64,000 nucleotides of DNA. Source: Nectonema munidae. Taxonomy: Eukaryota > Nematomorpha > Nectonematoida > Nectonematidae. Shown here piece by piece: positions 12,374 through 25,326 of this stretch (position 1 is its first letter; each line of letters begins with the position of its first letter). The notes beneath the pieces were generated by a model that ran no database searches, was not told the origin of the DNA, and was given only the letters and a program-made list of their open reading frames with translations. The DNA lies in the NCBI GenBank assembly GCA_030549495.1, contig JAUIRK010000763.1, positions 496,001-560,000 of the forward strand. Direction: 5' to 3'. A program made the position numbers and the translations under genes.

Positions 12374-14160
12374 ATATATTTTAATACCATAACTGTCAGA
12401 TTTAGAAGGATTATTTATTTATTTCTATTACCCCTTAACTGTGCTAAATATTATTCATCAATAATCACATATTCGATTCGTACAAAAAATTGACTACATT
12501 TCTGATAAAAATGTGAAAAAGTTAACATTCAAAAATTTATTCACACTGTAAAGTACGTTTCACATATTCTTGCCGATTTCTTACAGAATCAATTTATTCC
12601 CTTGAAGAGTACTGCTACCAGATACAAGACTGTTACAGGCACTTAAAAAAAATTCATTTTAAATAAATTTTTTTTAACATTATACTTCTCAATTCCTTAA
12701 CATTATTTGCGCTTAGTATCAATTTCTTTAACTCTGATTTTATACAAAACCAGGTTTTTAATTGGATCAAAACAGGTGAATATGGAAGCAAGAAAACCCC
12801 ATCAATACTTTTACTACGTACGTTATTTTGAAAATATGTTTTTATAATTGCATTATTAGATAAGTAATCGGCTATACTTTTCAACCGGAACAAATTTTTA
12901 AATGTAAAATTTTTCTTATTTTTCTAATAAACTTGTGGGAAAACAAAATTTTTAGCTACGCAATCAAAGTTTTATTTATGAAATTGACCTTTTAATTGTG
13001 ACTATAAGGTAATTGGTTGATTTGTTGACTCGTCACATATGTAGAAGAAGACTAGGGAAGTATGCTAAGAGACCTGCCTATCGCTAAGCTTCAAGAATTT
13101 TCAAGAAGCTTGATCTTTCTCCATTTGAAAATATGATGAGTTAGTTAGCTCTTCATTCAAAAATAACTTAAAAATTTCTGATGAAGACCTTCAAGATTTT
13201 ACAGCATCTAATCGTCCAAAAGGATCCAAATCAAAGTTTCAAAATAATTTGAATTAATGCCCGAATTTATTTCAGGCTAATTTTTCCATAGACCAAATTT
13301 TTTGAGACCGAATTTTTTCCTCAACGATTGCTTATACTTATATAATATATTTGTGAGTCACCATCTCGCTTGTAAAGACAGAGTAAGAACTTGTCTATTA
13401 CTATCAATTTTTTGTTCTCTTTCTGATTTTATTTATAGAACGTGTTCTTACCTAATTTACAGTATATAAGAAACTGTAATCGTTTAGTAAGTAGATGTTT
13501 CGTTTATTCTAAAAGTGCAAGAGTATTACATAATTTCAATTGTTTAAATCGCCATCCAATGTCTTCTTGGGTAAAAATGTCAGAAAACATCATTTTACTG
13601 GAGCAACCTTGTTACTATAAGTATTACACGAGAAACTTTTCTTGATGAAAAGTCCAAATTTTCGCTTTGATAAAGAGGCTTATTACATTTTATTTTGTAC
13701 AAATGATCATTTTAAACATTAAAAAATGCCAAATTTTTAAACACCAAGTTTTGAAAGGAAGATATTTTTCGTTTCCATCATGAAAACTGATAAAATTGAG
13801 CATGTTAGAGTTAAACATTTCAGTATGCGTGTGGAAACTTATAACTAGGGCAGTTAAAAATCGACAAAAAAATAAAGAAATATTTTATTAAAATTTTAAA
13901 TAAAAAAATGATTAGTAATCCATCATTTTTATAAGAAAAAATATTTATTTATTGTTTTATTGAAAAATTCATTTAAAAAAAAGTAATCCCATTTTTAATT
14001 TATATCATAAAAATTTTTTGTTGAGATAACAAAAATTATATTAAAATATAAAATAGTTTATGAGAAACAACGTAAAATTTCCTATTTTTACGAAAAGCTC
14101 TTTTTGTGATAATTTAGATTCTGCATAAATTTCAGTCTTTAGATATTCGGTTTCATTTTT
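12374..14160. other. AT-rich intergenic sequence
   Basis: Only short reading frames (12654-12893 minus, 13442-13645 plus) with no recognisable similarity and no convincing splice context. A short inverted repeat (aagcttcaagaa / ttcaagaagctt) sits at 13088-13112. Confidence 0.45.
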
Positions 14161-14167
14161 AAACACA

Positions 14168-14280
14168 ATTCTATCTTTAATAACTTTTCTTAAACATTTT
14201 AAAACATCTTGACACATCGAGACTTAGAGCAAATCCTAGAAAGGCAAATCTTTTGTTTTGAAAACAAATCTTCTTTTAAA
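14168..14280 (+). repeat. Dispersed repeat, copy 1
   Basis: About 113 bp that recurs in the same orientation at 16933-17055. Shared blocks include taacttttcttaaaca, gacacat.gag and gcttagagcaaatc-like sequence, and gttttgaaaacaaatct. The family is unknown. Confidence 0.6.
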
Positions 14281-14285
14281 CCAAT

Positions 14286-16330
14286 TTTTTATATAAATCA
14301 ACAAATTATTTTATTTCATGAGATACTGATGCCCCACTGAGCTCTAAATTATTAAAAGAAATATAAAAAATGAAACAAAAATATATACAAATTATTTAGG
14401 AATAGGAGGTAAAAATTTTTTTTAACAAAATATTGAACTAATTCAAAATTATTGACTTTTTACAGAAAAAAATTGACTTTACTGACCTAGAAAAATTTTT
14501 TAATTTAAAAAAATTAATGTATTTAATATATTACTTCTTCGAACAACGTTAAAAACATTAATTGAAAAAAAGGACTTTACCTTATGTCAACTTATGAGAA
14601 AGAGCATGTGGGTGTTGCTATAAATTTAATACTTTATAAGAAGTTTAATGAAATTCGTTGGTATATAATGTCACGTGAAGTTTCATATACTGAAGGGACA
14701 GATAAAAATAAATGAATTTTACATGTGTAAATTATGTACACAATTTATGCAAAAAATAATAATCAATTTATTTATTTACAGATTCTTACTTCATGTATTA
14801 TTATCTGCTATTTTCAGTTTTATATATATTTTGTAATTTTATCCCTATAAACACGAATGTATCATATATGATACAAGCAGCTATTTAAATGTCGGCATCC
14901 TTTTTCCCAAAATTATAGTTTGAATTAACATTTTGTTAAAATAACAGGTTAAAAATTAGCCTTATAATTATTTTTTACTTAAAAATATGTAATCAAGTAA
15001 TGAAAGCGCTAAGAAAAAAGTATATAGATTGTAAAATTGACCAGTTTTTTATATATCATGACAAAAAAGTTAAATCACAGGTTGCTATTAGTTTATTAGT
15101 ATTGGAAAATGATCAAGTTCCAAAAGAAGTAAAGCATTGTGATTATTCTATGGATCATGTTGTTCCAACTGGTTAAAACCGTTCTCTATACTCTATACCC
15201 TTCACTTTTATCGAGATGGAAAATGGGAAAAAAGATTCCTCACAAACATATTTGACATTACGGAACAGAATTTTTAGGTGCTCTTTCTCAACCAAAAAAA
15301 TTGTTAAGTAATTTTATAAGAGATCTCGGTATATGTTTCATGGGGAAAATAGTGCCTCTTTCTATTTATACCCCATCTCGAGTTTCTACATGTACGCATA
15401 AAGAAATCATGGAAAAAGGAAGCTCCAATATAATGGCAAGATCGCGATCCCAAAAAGAAAAGCCTATGTTATTCCACTGAACATAGAGAGCAAAAGAGTA
15501 TGTTCATTATGTTTTATTTAATAAACGAAAAAATGATTCAAACGAGTTATGGCAAAATGACATGATTGTGTCTTGTGAGATCAAATTTAGCTGCATCCTT
15601 ACAAAAACTCACTCAAAAAGTTGATGACAAAATGGTATGATTGTGTTGTGAAGATGTGTAGTGATATTTTATGACCTTGATTTAAAAATGCAAAAAAAAA
15701 AGATGTAAAGATAAATTTTGTGTCAAGTTTTCTGAACTCTTTTAAATTTGCTTGTTTTTATTCGGCAAATAGCTTAAAGTGCTTCGTATTAATTCTGTCT
15801 TGCAACATTCCAATCTTTCAAATTAGGGATCAAAGTTGCTTAGGTGCAGTTAAAAATGCTGGAAACTTTGGTTAAGACTATTTAACATTTTTATTTATAA
15901 AAAAAATTTTTTTTTTACTAACTTTTAAAATATTTAATATATAATGAAGACATTTTCAAAATAACTGATGATGATAATTAAAAAATTATATTCACGGCAG
16001 CATTGAATGAGACGTAGGTTATTGCAATTTTCTGATAAGCTTTTAAAACTTTGATAAAACGAGTTTCAATTGTGGCCTGCTAACGCTTGGGTACACTTCA
16101 ATGCTCCCCGCAATTTAAAATGATTGCTCATTCCTGGATTAGATGCAAGAAATAGAAGATTGTTAGCAATAAAGGGTTACGGGGTCCACAAAAATGTTTT
16201 TTTAAATGAAGGGTCCATGAATAAAAAAGGATGAGAATTACTGATCTACTTTGTAGATACTATAATACTACTAAATCTATCAATTTTGTTCTTACTTGCG
16301 TAAAAAGATAGGACAAGCGAGAGAGATAAA
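14286..16330. other. AT-rich sequence with a short orphan reading frame
   Basis: A 58-codon frame at 15000-15176 (MKALRKKYIDCKID...) looks coding-like but matches nothing I know, and the following 300 bp keep no frame. It may be a decayed element. The rest shows nothing clear. Confidence 0.3.
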
Positions 16331-16335
16331 ACACG

Positions 16336-16860
16336 AATATATATAAAAGGTGCATGTTTGCATGCTCTGCCTACATGAAGTTATAGCAATGTCATAATTT
16401 CATCAAAAATGGTGTGTACATAGAATGGAGAGGTTTTGCTTCATTTAGCTTCAATAAACACTTCTTTCATTTCGAGGCTAGGAAGAGAAACGATGAGATC
16501 TCGCGAAAGCTGTCGTCGTTCATTGCGTAACGCGTTCCCCGAAAAACAAGGCTCTCTCATACGCGCATAAACACTACTACAACTTAACATCCACTTTATT
16601 TGTTTTTATAAAGTCTTCTCTATCGCTCCTCGCTCGCATGCATACATACACATCGCGTATGATTTGAAAAGAATTACCCAATCTCATGCCTTTGCCTGCT
16701 TCCTTGTTGCACACGGTTGCGAAATATCGTGGATATCTGTGAGACAGACTCCACGAAAAGGTAAACACGAATAGGGGAGCGCCGTAGGATTCGTTGAAGG
16801 GTGCCGCCGAAGCTATCCATTATTATTCCTCCTTTTCTCAGTATTGGTTCGAAATATTTT
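16336..16860 (+). promoter_or_regulatory. CpG-rich patch with TATA box, possible promoter and first exon
   Basis: TATAAAAG at 16342-16349 is followed by a patch (about 16480-16840) with far more CpG than the AT-rich surroundings, for example ctcgcgaaagc and gtaacgcgttccccg. A possible donor AAG|GTAAAC follows at 16760/16761. A 25-codon frame starts at ATG 16492. The arrangement would fit a TATA promoter and a 5' exon of a plus-strand gene, but I found no downstream exon to join, and the reading frames in the patch match nothing. Fragments of a foreign element are the alternative. Confidence 0.35.
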
Positions 16861-16932
16861 TCTGCTTGAAAAACTTTCCACCAAACCACTTTTTTATGTA
16901 AAAATTTATAATTCCCTAATAATATTAAAAAA

Positions 16933-17055
16933 AATTTCTATCTTGAATAACTTTTCTTAAACAGTTTCTCACTTCCTGACACATAGAGGCTTAGAGCAAA
17001 TCTTAGAAGGTTAAATCTTTTAAGCCTCATGTTTTGAAAACAAATCTCCTTTAAG
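16933..17055 (+). repeat. Dispersed repeat, copy 2
   Basis: Direct copy of 14168-14280 with small indels. The two copies lie about 2.8 kb apart. Confidence 0.6.
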
Positions 17056-18210
17056 TGAGAAACTCTTTATGTATTACTCTTCTTTATATGAATTCTGCAT
17101 TTCTGATTGAATGCTTTTTCTTATTGAGACATTTTCGACGTATTCTCGTAGGAAGCATCAGTCCTAAGAATAGCAAAGTAATTCAAAAAAAAATCCTTGC
17201 AATCAAAAGTATATAAGTAAGCACTTTTCTTTACAAAGTTGAAAGCGGTAGTGTAGAAAAAGATATTTTAAAATCAAAATAATTTTATTTATAATTTGCT
17301 TTAAATTCCAAACACATATCATTTTACAGCGTATTTAGAATTCACAAAAAAACAGTTGCCAAGATAAGAAAAAAGCTGGGAATAGGCAAAATTTGAAAAA
17401 TTGTTCTAGTGTGTGAACAACTCTTTGAAATAAATGGCCAAAATTTTCGATATTCATTCGCAAGTGAAGCTACGATTACAACGCAAAGATCCCCCTGTTG
17501 ACTAAGTGGGACAGTTAAAGTCAATAAATTAGAATCTTTTTAATTAAGGTTTTTGAGATTGGGTGAAGAAGTTGCATATTAATTACCCAAAAATAGCAAT
17601 TTTCTCTTGTAAAAAGTCAATATTTTTGAATAGGGTAAAAAATATCTTTTTTTTCTAAATTCCTTCTTCCAATATAATGATTTAAAAAGACGGGCTTCGA
17701 TTTTTTTCAAAGCCTGCGCCTTAAAAGAATAAAATTCCTTACGTTTATTCTAAGCCTCGATGCTCTTAAAATAAACTTTGGCAAAAATAGAAAATCTTAC
17801 TCTGTCTTCTCATAATTAAATTCTTGTTTTCTTAAAAAAATATTTTTAAAATTGACTTTAAAAATTTGATAAATTTTTTATCAATTCATTTTTCAATTGT
17901 GCAATCGTTGTACTCCGAAATTATTCATGACGAGAAAAATCTCTTATGCTCTCTTTTGACAAATTTAGGGTACTGTAAGAATGCTATATTTTTGGGAATA
18001 ATTTTTGAAAAAATAAACCTCACCTTTCTTTAAGACAAGAATACACTTTTCCACTCTGAGCTAGAAGATAATATGCAAGTCTTTACATGAATTGAATGGG
18101 AATAAACGAAAAAAGGTTACACATTTCAACTTAAAATCTTCATGTATTTTATAGATAGCATCGCAATAAGTTTACTCAATAAGCGGAACTAATATCATTT
18201 TATTCTGGTT
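17056..18210. other. AT-rich intergenic sequence
   Basis: No gene or clear repeat seen. Confidence 0.5.
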
Positions 18211-19032
18211 GCGAAGCTTGATGGAAGATATCTCACTTCTTCTCCAAACATCTTAACCCGATTCTTACTCCAAACACTTTAAAATTTAAAATATTTAAAG
18301 ACCTCTCATTTCCGGCTTTGACTAAGAAGAGCGATTCCATATTCAATGGTAATTTTTACCAATGCCATTTTTTCATGGACTCGTAAAAAAGGCGTGGTTG
18401 CCAGTGTTTAATAAAAACTTGTATTTAAATTTTATAAATATTTTACCTCATCATCTACTACTTACTACATTACTACTAGTAATTTTAACTGATTTTTTGA
18501 TGAATCAGTAGTAGATAATGAGGTAAAATATTTATTAAATTTAAATACCAGTTTTTATTAAACACTGGCAACCACGCCTTTTTTACGAAAATTTTTACGA
18601 GTCCATGAATAAATACCATTAAGAAAATTTTCTAGGAAAAACACCCTTATGAAAATCGCTATAAATAACTAACTAAAAATTAACAAATTCAATTAACTAA
18701 AAGAAATAAATAACTAAAAAAATTAATTAAAAAAAATTAACTAAAAAAAACTAAAAAAATTAATTAGCCAACAAAATAACTGACTGATTAACCACAAGTA
18801 CCAACATTTTTATTGAAAATATAAATTTATATTACAAAAATATTTAATATTCAGTTATCTAATAAGTATTTTGAGGTAGAGGTCAGATTTTTTTGTAATT
18901 TAAAAAATGAAAATGTAAGCATATGGAATCGCTCTTCTTAGTCAAAACTGGTTAAATTGTTTGAAGTCAGAGTCGGATTAGGATTTTGTGAATGTTTGGA
19001 GAAGGAGTCGGGTATCTTCCATCAGGCTCCGC
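18211..19032. repeat. 822-bp inverted-repeat element (outer arms about 130 bp)
   Basis: The left arm (18211-18345) and the right arm (about 18905-19032, inverted) share GATGGAAGATA, CTTCTCCAAACAT and TTTGACTAAGAAGAGCG blocks in the same order. The arms are diverged. There is no coding sequence, so it looks like a MITE or foldback element. No target duplication was identified. Confidence 0.6.
18374..18607. repeat. Inner near-palindrome, 234 bp, nested in the 822-bp element
   Basis: Two arms of about 95 bp (18374-18468 and about 18503-18607) are inverted copies. They share CATGGACTCGTAAAAA, GGCGTGGTTGCCAGTG and ATTTTACCTCAT, and are more alike than the outer arms. It probably inserted into the outer element later. 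Transcribed, it would form a long hairpin. Confidence 0.7.
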
Positions 19033-22006
19033 GACGTGAGTAAAAGCACCCCTTCCCAAAAATTTAACTTCCCATTTGCCCAGAGATAAGACCAAGTTAC
19101 GTGTGTATTTATAAAACCAACTACCTTTCTTTTTAGTTGATCTCATATTTCTAACATCTTATAACTTATCATAATCGTGAGAAAATTGAACTAGCACTAG
19201 TAGAATATTCTTTAGATCACATTGTTTGACATTTGATGAACTGGAGATATGCTTAGAAATAGAAAGAAGAAAAGACATTTAATAAAATTTTTCCATTTTA
19301 AATAGATTTAAAATTATTAAGTTATACATGCTTTTTATAAGTCTGATAAAGATTTTCAGCTACTTGAAGCTTTGTTTATGGCGGACTATGAGAAATAGAC
19401 ATATGTTAGAAACTTGAGACAAAAAATTGTTATGAATATTCTTTTAACTATTTGAATATGTCGCTACTAATTTTCTATTAATCATTTTTAAAACTAAAAT
19501 TCAAATCAGGAATAATATGAAAATTCTAGCCGGCTTTATATGTTGATCAAGTTCTGCAATTTCCTATCATTTACAATAAAATAATTGATCAATGAATAAA
19601 ATTGCAAAAAAACTCCTTCTCTAAAACAAAATAAAATAGATTTGCCTTTTACTTTTACCTATCTCTGAATAAATTTGAACGAAATCACTGCTTCAAACAC
19701 AACAACACTTTCCGGTTATTTTCCAGAACAATTAGTGGATGGACAAAATCAAAGGACTTAAAAAACTGTTGAAAAAATATCAAAAAAAAAGCGAGAGAAA
19801 TTGAGCATTCACTCAAAATTCTAAGATATCTTACCCATAATGATGATGTAATAAAAGAATGTTTGACTTCACAAATTTCAAAAAAATGAGATGAAGAAAA
19901 TATCTTAGAAAAGAAAGAAAAAAGAATTTCCAATCATATAGTACTCTAAGTTGAATATCAAACACAAAAAAATGTAACAGTAAATATATATATATATATT
20001 TCTATATCAACCAGCATACGTAATTTTAGGTTAGAACAAGCATAACAACTCTCAAGTTTGCATCTATACATGTATGTCCTCACAAATAAATTATTTCTTC
20101 TTTAAAAATAGTAAGCATTCCTTAAGGCATCTTTTCTACTAATTCTGTCTTTTTTAATAACTGGCATCACAAAAATGAAAACATCTATAAGTTTGTGCTA
20201 TCTGCATTCATCTTAAATTCTTTCATGATCGAGATAAGCCGTATTATACTGTGTTTTATAGAGAAGTAGACATTAGTGCCATTTTTAGGGATTTTGTTAC
20301 CAATGCCTATAATGAGATTTTAATGACATATTTTCAGAAGGTAAAACTCTTTGCGGAAGCAGTTTCAGTTTCAGATAATAGCCTTCTATTCATTGATATA
20401 CGATTGACAAGGCAAAGTCAGTACTCATGATTTAGCGAAGATAATGTGCTAAAATATTATATGTTCAATTTTTTTAAGTCAACTGGTTCTTCATTCAAAC
20501 TTTCGATCTTCTCGCCTCCAGCACTTGAGAGAACAAATTTAGCCCAGCACTAATAGGGTTAAGATTCAAAAACATGATTTAAATGAAGGAATCATTTGGA
20601 TTTAACTCAAAAGAGGTGAATTCAAGTGGGTTTCAACTAAAAGGTAGACCCCGTTTTAATTACATGAGATTAGCAACCAACTTTTGTATTGAACATTTTC
20701 AAGACTATGGTTCAAAAACAAATAAATATTTTTAAAATTTAAGATATTTAGCCTAAAAAAATTTCTTTAACTTGATGAGCACTTGAATCACAGTGATTTT
20801 TAAATGTTATAAAAAATTTAATATAAAAAACTTGAAACTGTAGAAGTTAAATTCTTCTCGAAAATTTCTTACTTTACAATATTTTAATTTTTTAACGTCA
20901 CATTTACTTCGAAAATTTGAAATTGGAATGATAAATATTTAGAATAATTTATTAAATAATTTCACCATTATAATTATTATATACATCTTATTAGAATCAT
21001 TAATCTTAAAATTAATTTGTTATTCTATTTGGATAATATGATAATTCTTTGAAAGTAATCATTAGCTTAGTGTCTTCTAACAAGTTGCTTTCTATCGAGT
21101 TGTGTAATAAACACATAAACTTTTCATTAGTACAGAAAAATGAATTGATAGTCCCATTTAGAACTTCTACTCTTTTTCTTAACAAGAAATTTGAGTTGCC
21201 AGGCGTTCCGATTTTTCAGAATTCTCCAGATTTTATCTTTGCTTATTAACCAATTATTTCTAGGCGTAGAATCACGGTTTTTCATTCACTAATCGTATTG
21301 TTCGAAAAAAGGAGTTCATACAAACTTAATTATAAATATGATTGATTATTTCTTTTCAAAGCATTTTTCATATTAATTCGTTCTGTAAGGAATTAAAACA
21401 TCCCTTTTTGAAAAGCGTTTTTTGGGCGGATACATAGTGATTTGGAGAAGAAAAAAATTAGCAAGTAGAGGAAGAATCGGTGTGTAATTTGTGCTCTTTG
21501 TTTGACAGTTGGAAAAAATGGGATTCGCTGAAGAAAATTGAGGAATTTCGAGAGTTTAAAGGTTTTTTTTCGACAGTTTTAGTGTTCTAGCAAAGGGCCT
21601 TTGCTAAGGAGGATTAGAGAAAGAAGAGAAATGTATGTGTCGTGAAAAGAAGCTTGAAAGGAACTTGAATTGAGAGTTTTTGTGCGTGGAATAGAATTTA
21701 TTTGCGACTTGTAAGATTCTTCAGGTCGGAACCACATAATGGCAGCAAATAGCTAACTAACGTATCCATTTTTTCTATCTATTTGTTATGCCTACATTGG
21801 TAAGTGATTTAGATATACTGGGTTAGGCATTTAATTCTGAGTTAACTGGTTGCCAGTATCTCATTGAGTTGGATCAGGGCGAACTTCTCATTCGCAAAAA
21901 TGTTTCTCTCTATGCCTAAGGGTGTGTGTGTATACTGTATATTTGCGTGGGCATAGCAATGTCTCTAGATGCGTAAATATCTTATCTCTGATAGTGTATT
22001 TTCTGG
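19033..22006. other. AT-rich sequence, possible orphan 5' exon
   Basis: A TA microsatellite lies at about 19985-20000. The sequence AGCACTAATAGGG followed by TTAA (20548-20566) looks like one end of a piggyBac-type element without a partner. The segment 21430-21800 is less AT-rich and ends at a good donor (ATTG|GTAAGT near 21799), with a short frame ATG CCT ACA TTG just before it. No downstream exon can be assigned. Confidence 0.35.
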
Positions 22007-23882
22007 GTGTGACTTTTTAACGAAATAATACGAAATAAACCAAAATCTTATCAAAAATGTGCGAATTCCTAAATTTTTTAAAACAAATTAAAAATATGGA
22101 ATGTACTTCCTGTTCATTTGATAGTTAGAACAAAAAATAAAATAAAAAACTTAATTTTAAGCACGTATTATTTGAGCCTTCTACATCCAAACGAAGTGCT
22201 CCTACTCCCTTAAAACAACATCAGCTCACTGATTTAGTGAGAGACTTTGGTTTATCAAGAGTCTGCTCAGCTTTTAGGTTCAAGACTTTCAGAAAATCAT
22301 TTATTGGCTTCAAATACAACGTATTATTGGTACAGAAACAGAGAAGAATTTAGAAAAAATTTTACAGTCAGTCATAACAATGCCCTAGTCCATTACGTGA
22401 ATGTAAGTGGTTTAATAGAATCTTTAGGCTCAGTGTATAAATCAGAAGAATGGAGACTTTTTATTGATGCATCTACTAAAAGTTTGAAGGCTGTATTGCT
22501 GCACATAAAAAAACAAGCTTGCTTCAGTTCCTGTAGCACATTCTGTTCAATTAAAAGAGAGCTATGAAACAATGAAAGTCTTGCTTGAAGCCATAAATTA
22601 CAAAGATCATAATTGGAAAATTTGTGGCGACTTAAAAGTTTTGTCAATAATTTTAGGAATGAAAAATGGGTATATTAAATATCCATGCTTCTTGTGTTTA
22701 TGGGACAGCAGAGCTGATGCACTACATTTTAATAAAAAAGAATGGCCAAAAAGAGAAAACTTCACGATTGGAACTTTCAATGTTATAAATCAAAATTTAG
22801 TTGATCCTCAAAAAGTTCTTTTTCCTCCGCTGCACATTAAATTGGGATTGATGAGAAGCTTTGTGAGAGCATTGAATAAAGAAAGTCAGGTTTTTTTTTA
22901 TTTAGCAAAAAAGTTTCCAAAAGTTAGCGATGCTAAAATCAATGCTGGAATTTTTCATGGTTGTCAAATAAGGATGTTAATGAAAGATGATGACTTTTTA
23001 TTAATCATGACAGAAAATGAAAAAATGCATGGAAAGCTGTCAAATCTCTTACACTTAATTTTTTAGGCAATCATAAAAGTATTGATTATGAAAATATAGT
23101 AGAAACGCTCATTAGAAACTTTCAAATTTTGGGAGTCAGGATGTCAATAAAACTACATTTTTTGCGATCACACCTGGACTATTTCCCAGATAATTGTGGA
23201 GATTATAGCGAAGAGCAAGGGGAAAGATTACATCAAGATTTGAAGTGCATGGAAGATAGATATCAAGGTAGATGGGACATCAATATGCTAGCTGATTATT
23301 GTTGGTGTTTGAAAAGAGACCTTCCATCAGAAAATTATAAAAGAAAGTCTATAAAATCTTCTTTTTTACCAAAATAAATTATTTTCTTATTTAAAATAAA
23401 TATATAATAAAATTTTTAATTAATTTGAATAATTTTTTGTAAGACTACTTTATTTTTCATTTTGTTTTTTGCAACTTTACAGAGGGTCAGCATTGTTATT
23501 TCAAGTATATAAAAAAACATCTTTTGTTCAAAATCTAGAGGTGATTGTTAAAAATGAATATTATTTTTGAAATATACACATCAAAGTATATATGAATTAG
23601 TAATAAAACTTATGACCGCTGAAAAAAAAATTCTAAACGCAGGGCTGTGTTATAAATTGAAAAAGAGAAATAAAGAGAAACCTCAATTTTTTCAAACAAA
23701 ATTTAAATAATACAATGTATAAATAAAAAAATCCATTTTTCAATTTTTTGACTTTTAATTATAGCTTGTTGGGATAGAAATATATATCGCAGCATTTTTT
23801 TACAGATTATTAATTTGTTTTGAAAACTTAACGATTTAGGAAAAATTTAAGATGTCTGTTTATTTTGGTAAAAAGTCACACT
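22007..23882 (+). mobile_element. Unclassified TIR-flanked element of an arthropod multicopy family
   Basis: The decayed coding region at 22160-23377 is bracketed by the perfect 13-bp inverted repeat GTGTGACTTTTTA (22008-22020 left; reverse complement at about 23870-23882 right). Similarity continues for about 12 more bases (AAATAA core). No target duplication is evident. A coding region between inverted ends is what a cut-and-paste DNA transposon looks like. The superfamily is not clear to me. Confidence 0.55.
22160..23377 (+). pseudogene. Broken gene of an uncharacterised arthropod multicopy protein family
   Basis: Three reading-frame pieces (22247-22567, 22572-23066, 23129-23377) read in order as one protein with frame changes between them. 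From memory, this family occurs in many copies in arthropod genomes as uncharacterised proteins. Conserved landmarks are RLFIDAS, ICGDLKVLSIILG, YPCFLCLWDSRA, FPPLHIKLGLMRSFV, HFLRSHLDYFPDN, DYSEEQGERLHQD and RWDINMLADYCWCLKRD. The order Asp (RLFIDAS), Asp (ICGDLK), Glu (SEEQGER) would fit an RNase H-fold DDE transposase, and the YPCFLC cysteines could bind metal; both are my inferences. There are at least two frame changes. The last piece ends with a normal stop after YKRKSIKSSFLPK. Confidence 0.7.
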
Positions 23883-25326
23883 CTAAATTTACATTTATTT
23901 TGTAGGTACTAAAAATGTGAACTTAGTAAATAGAAATAATCATAAATTGTGAAACAAAAAAGTAAGTAATAACAAAATAGCAAACAAGAAGTTGTGAGCA
24001 ACGAATAAAGTTAGAAGACTCATAACCCTAACCCTAATCCCTATCTTACTTACCTTCACATCTAAAATTCAAAAAACATTTTTCTTTCAATATTTTGTTA
24101 TTACACTTTTCGCGTATTTTCGGTGATTGTTTGTAAATATATGAACTTCTTCTTGTTCTAGAAGTTAGAACAAAATGACTGCCATTGTGAAGTTTGGGTG
24201 GGTTGCATTGTAACTTTTAAGCTTACAAGAAATGACGAGTAGGATCTCTTTCACCACTCTGATGTCAGAAAGCATATAAATACTATACAGAAATCTATTA
24301 TATGGAAGCATAACAGATGATACTCATAAAAAGTGCTCTAGCATTTAAATGACACATCACCATTATAGAAAAGGATAAAGAAGTTCTTTATGGTCAAATC
24401 AGGGAAAAAATGGATAAATATAAGCGACACAATGGATGAGTATAGGTAACGCTCAAAGCATTTTCCAATTAAAGCTGACATAATGACAGATTAACTTATA
24501 TCACCCTTGCATAATTGCGTCTTACGCAGTGTATATAAATTTGCGTGGAGATGCTGCTTCTGAAATCTCCGTACTGAACCGGAAATAATTGTTTAATTTT
24601 AACTAAAAAAATATTTAAAGATGGCATTATAGTCATTGATAAGAAAAATCGCTAAAAGTTCACTCAGAATGATATAACTCTATAAGAGATCATGTATTTT
24701 TAGTTAATTTGTCAGATAAATTTGACTACTTTTAAACTTTGGTAAAGAAATTAGTAAAGATTTATTGTTAGGCAAACTTAATAAGGAAATGCTGAATACT
24801 TTATTTTACATATTTAAAAAGATCAACTCCAACGAACACTAAAAAAGAATAATATAAATAAACACTTCTAATCCAATTAAAATAAACTGATAAATGCAAT
24901 TTTAATTTATGCATATATTTTTTTTGATAATTAATCTTAATATGCTGCACAATTTTTCATCAACTAAAATATTTCAATAAAATCAAAAAATTAATAAAAC
25001 TGCGGTGCTTAGGTGTTGATATCGAAAATTTGTTAAAGATTTGGGATTGACTTTTTAATTAAATCCACATTTTTTGTGTTATATCGGTGTGAATCCTTCA
25101 TTTTAATCGTGATTTTTTTGGGTCTAAGACATCATATTTTTTAGTTTTATATTATCAGTCTATAAAATGTCATACTACAATTTTGCAAGCAAGTTTTAAA
25201 ATATTTAAAGATGTTTAGAAGTCCTTTTCCAACATTTGTGAAATAGTTTTATATTCATTTCACGTACTTTCAAATGACAAAATAAGTAATTTTCAATATA
25301 TATATTTTTTGATAAAAAAATGAAAG
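23883..25326. other. AT-rich intergenic sequence downstream of THOC2
   Basis: No gene seen. It contains the 3' flank of THOC2 (transcribed leftwards). A short imperfect ccctaa run at 24024-24045 is noted under rejected items. Confidence 0.5.

Noticed and set aside
15000-15500. Possible decayed transposase downstream of the 58-codon frame
   Set aside because: No motif could be matched to piggyBac, hAT or Tigger in any frame.
20548-20566. Single piggyBac-like end (agcactaataggg + TTAA)
   Set aside because: No partner end was found, and TTAA is frequent here; kept only as a note.
24020-24046. Telomere-like run (ataaccctaaccctaatccc)
   Set aside because: Fewer than three imperfect units in AT-rich DNA; too short to call an interstitial telomere array.
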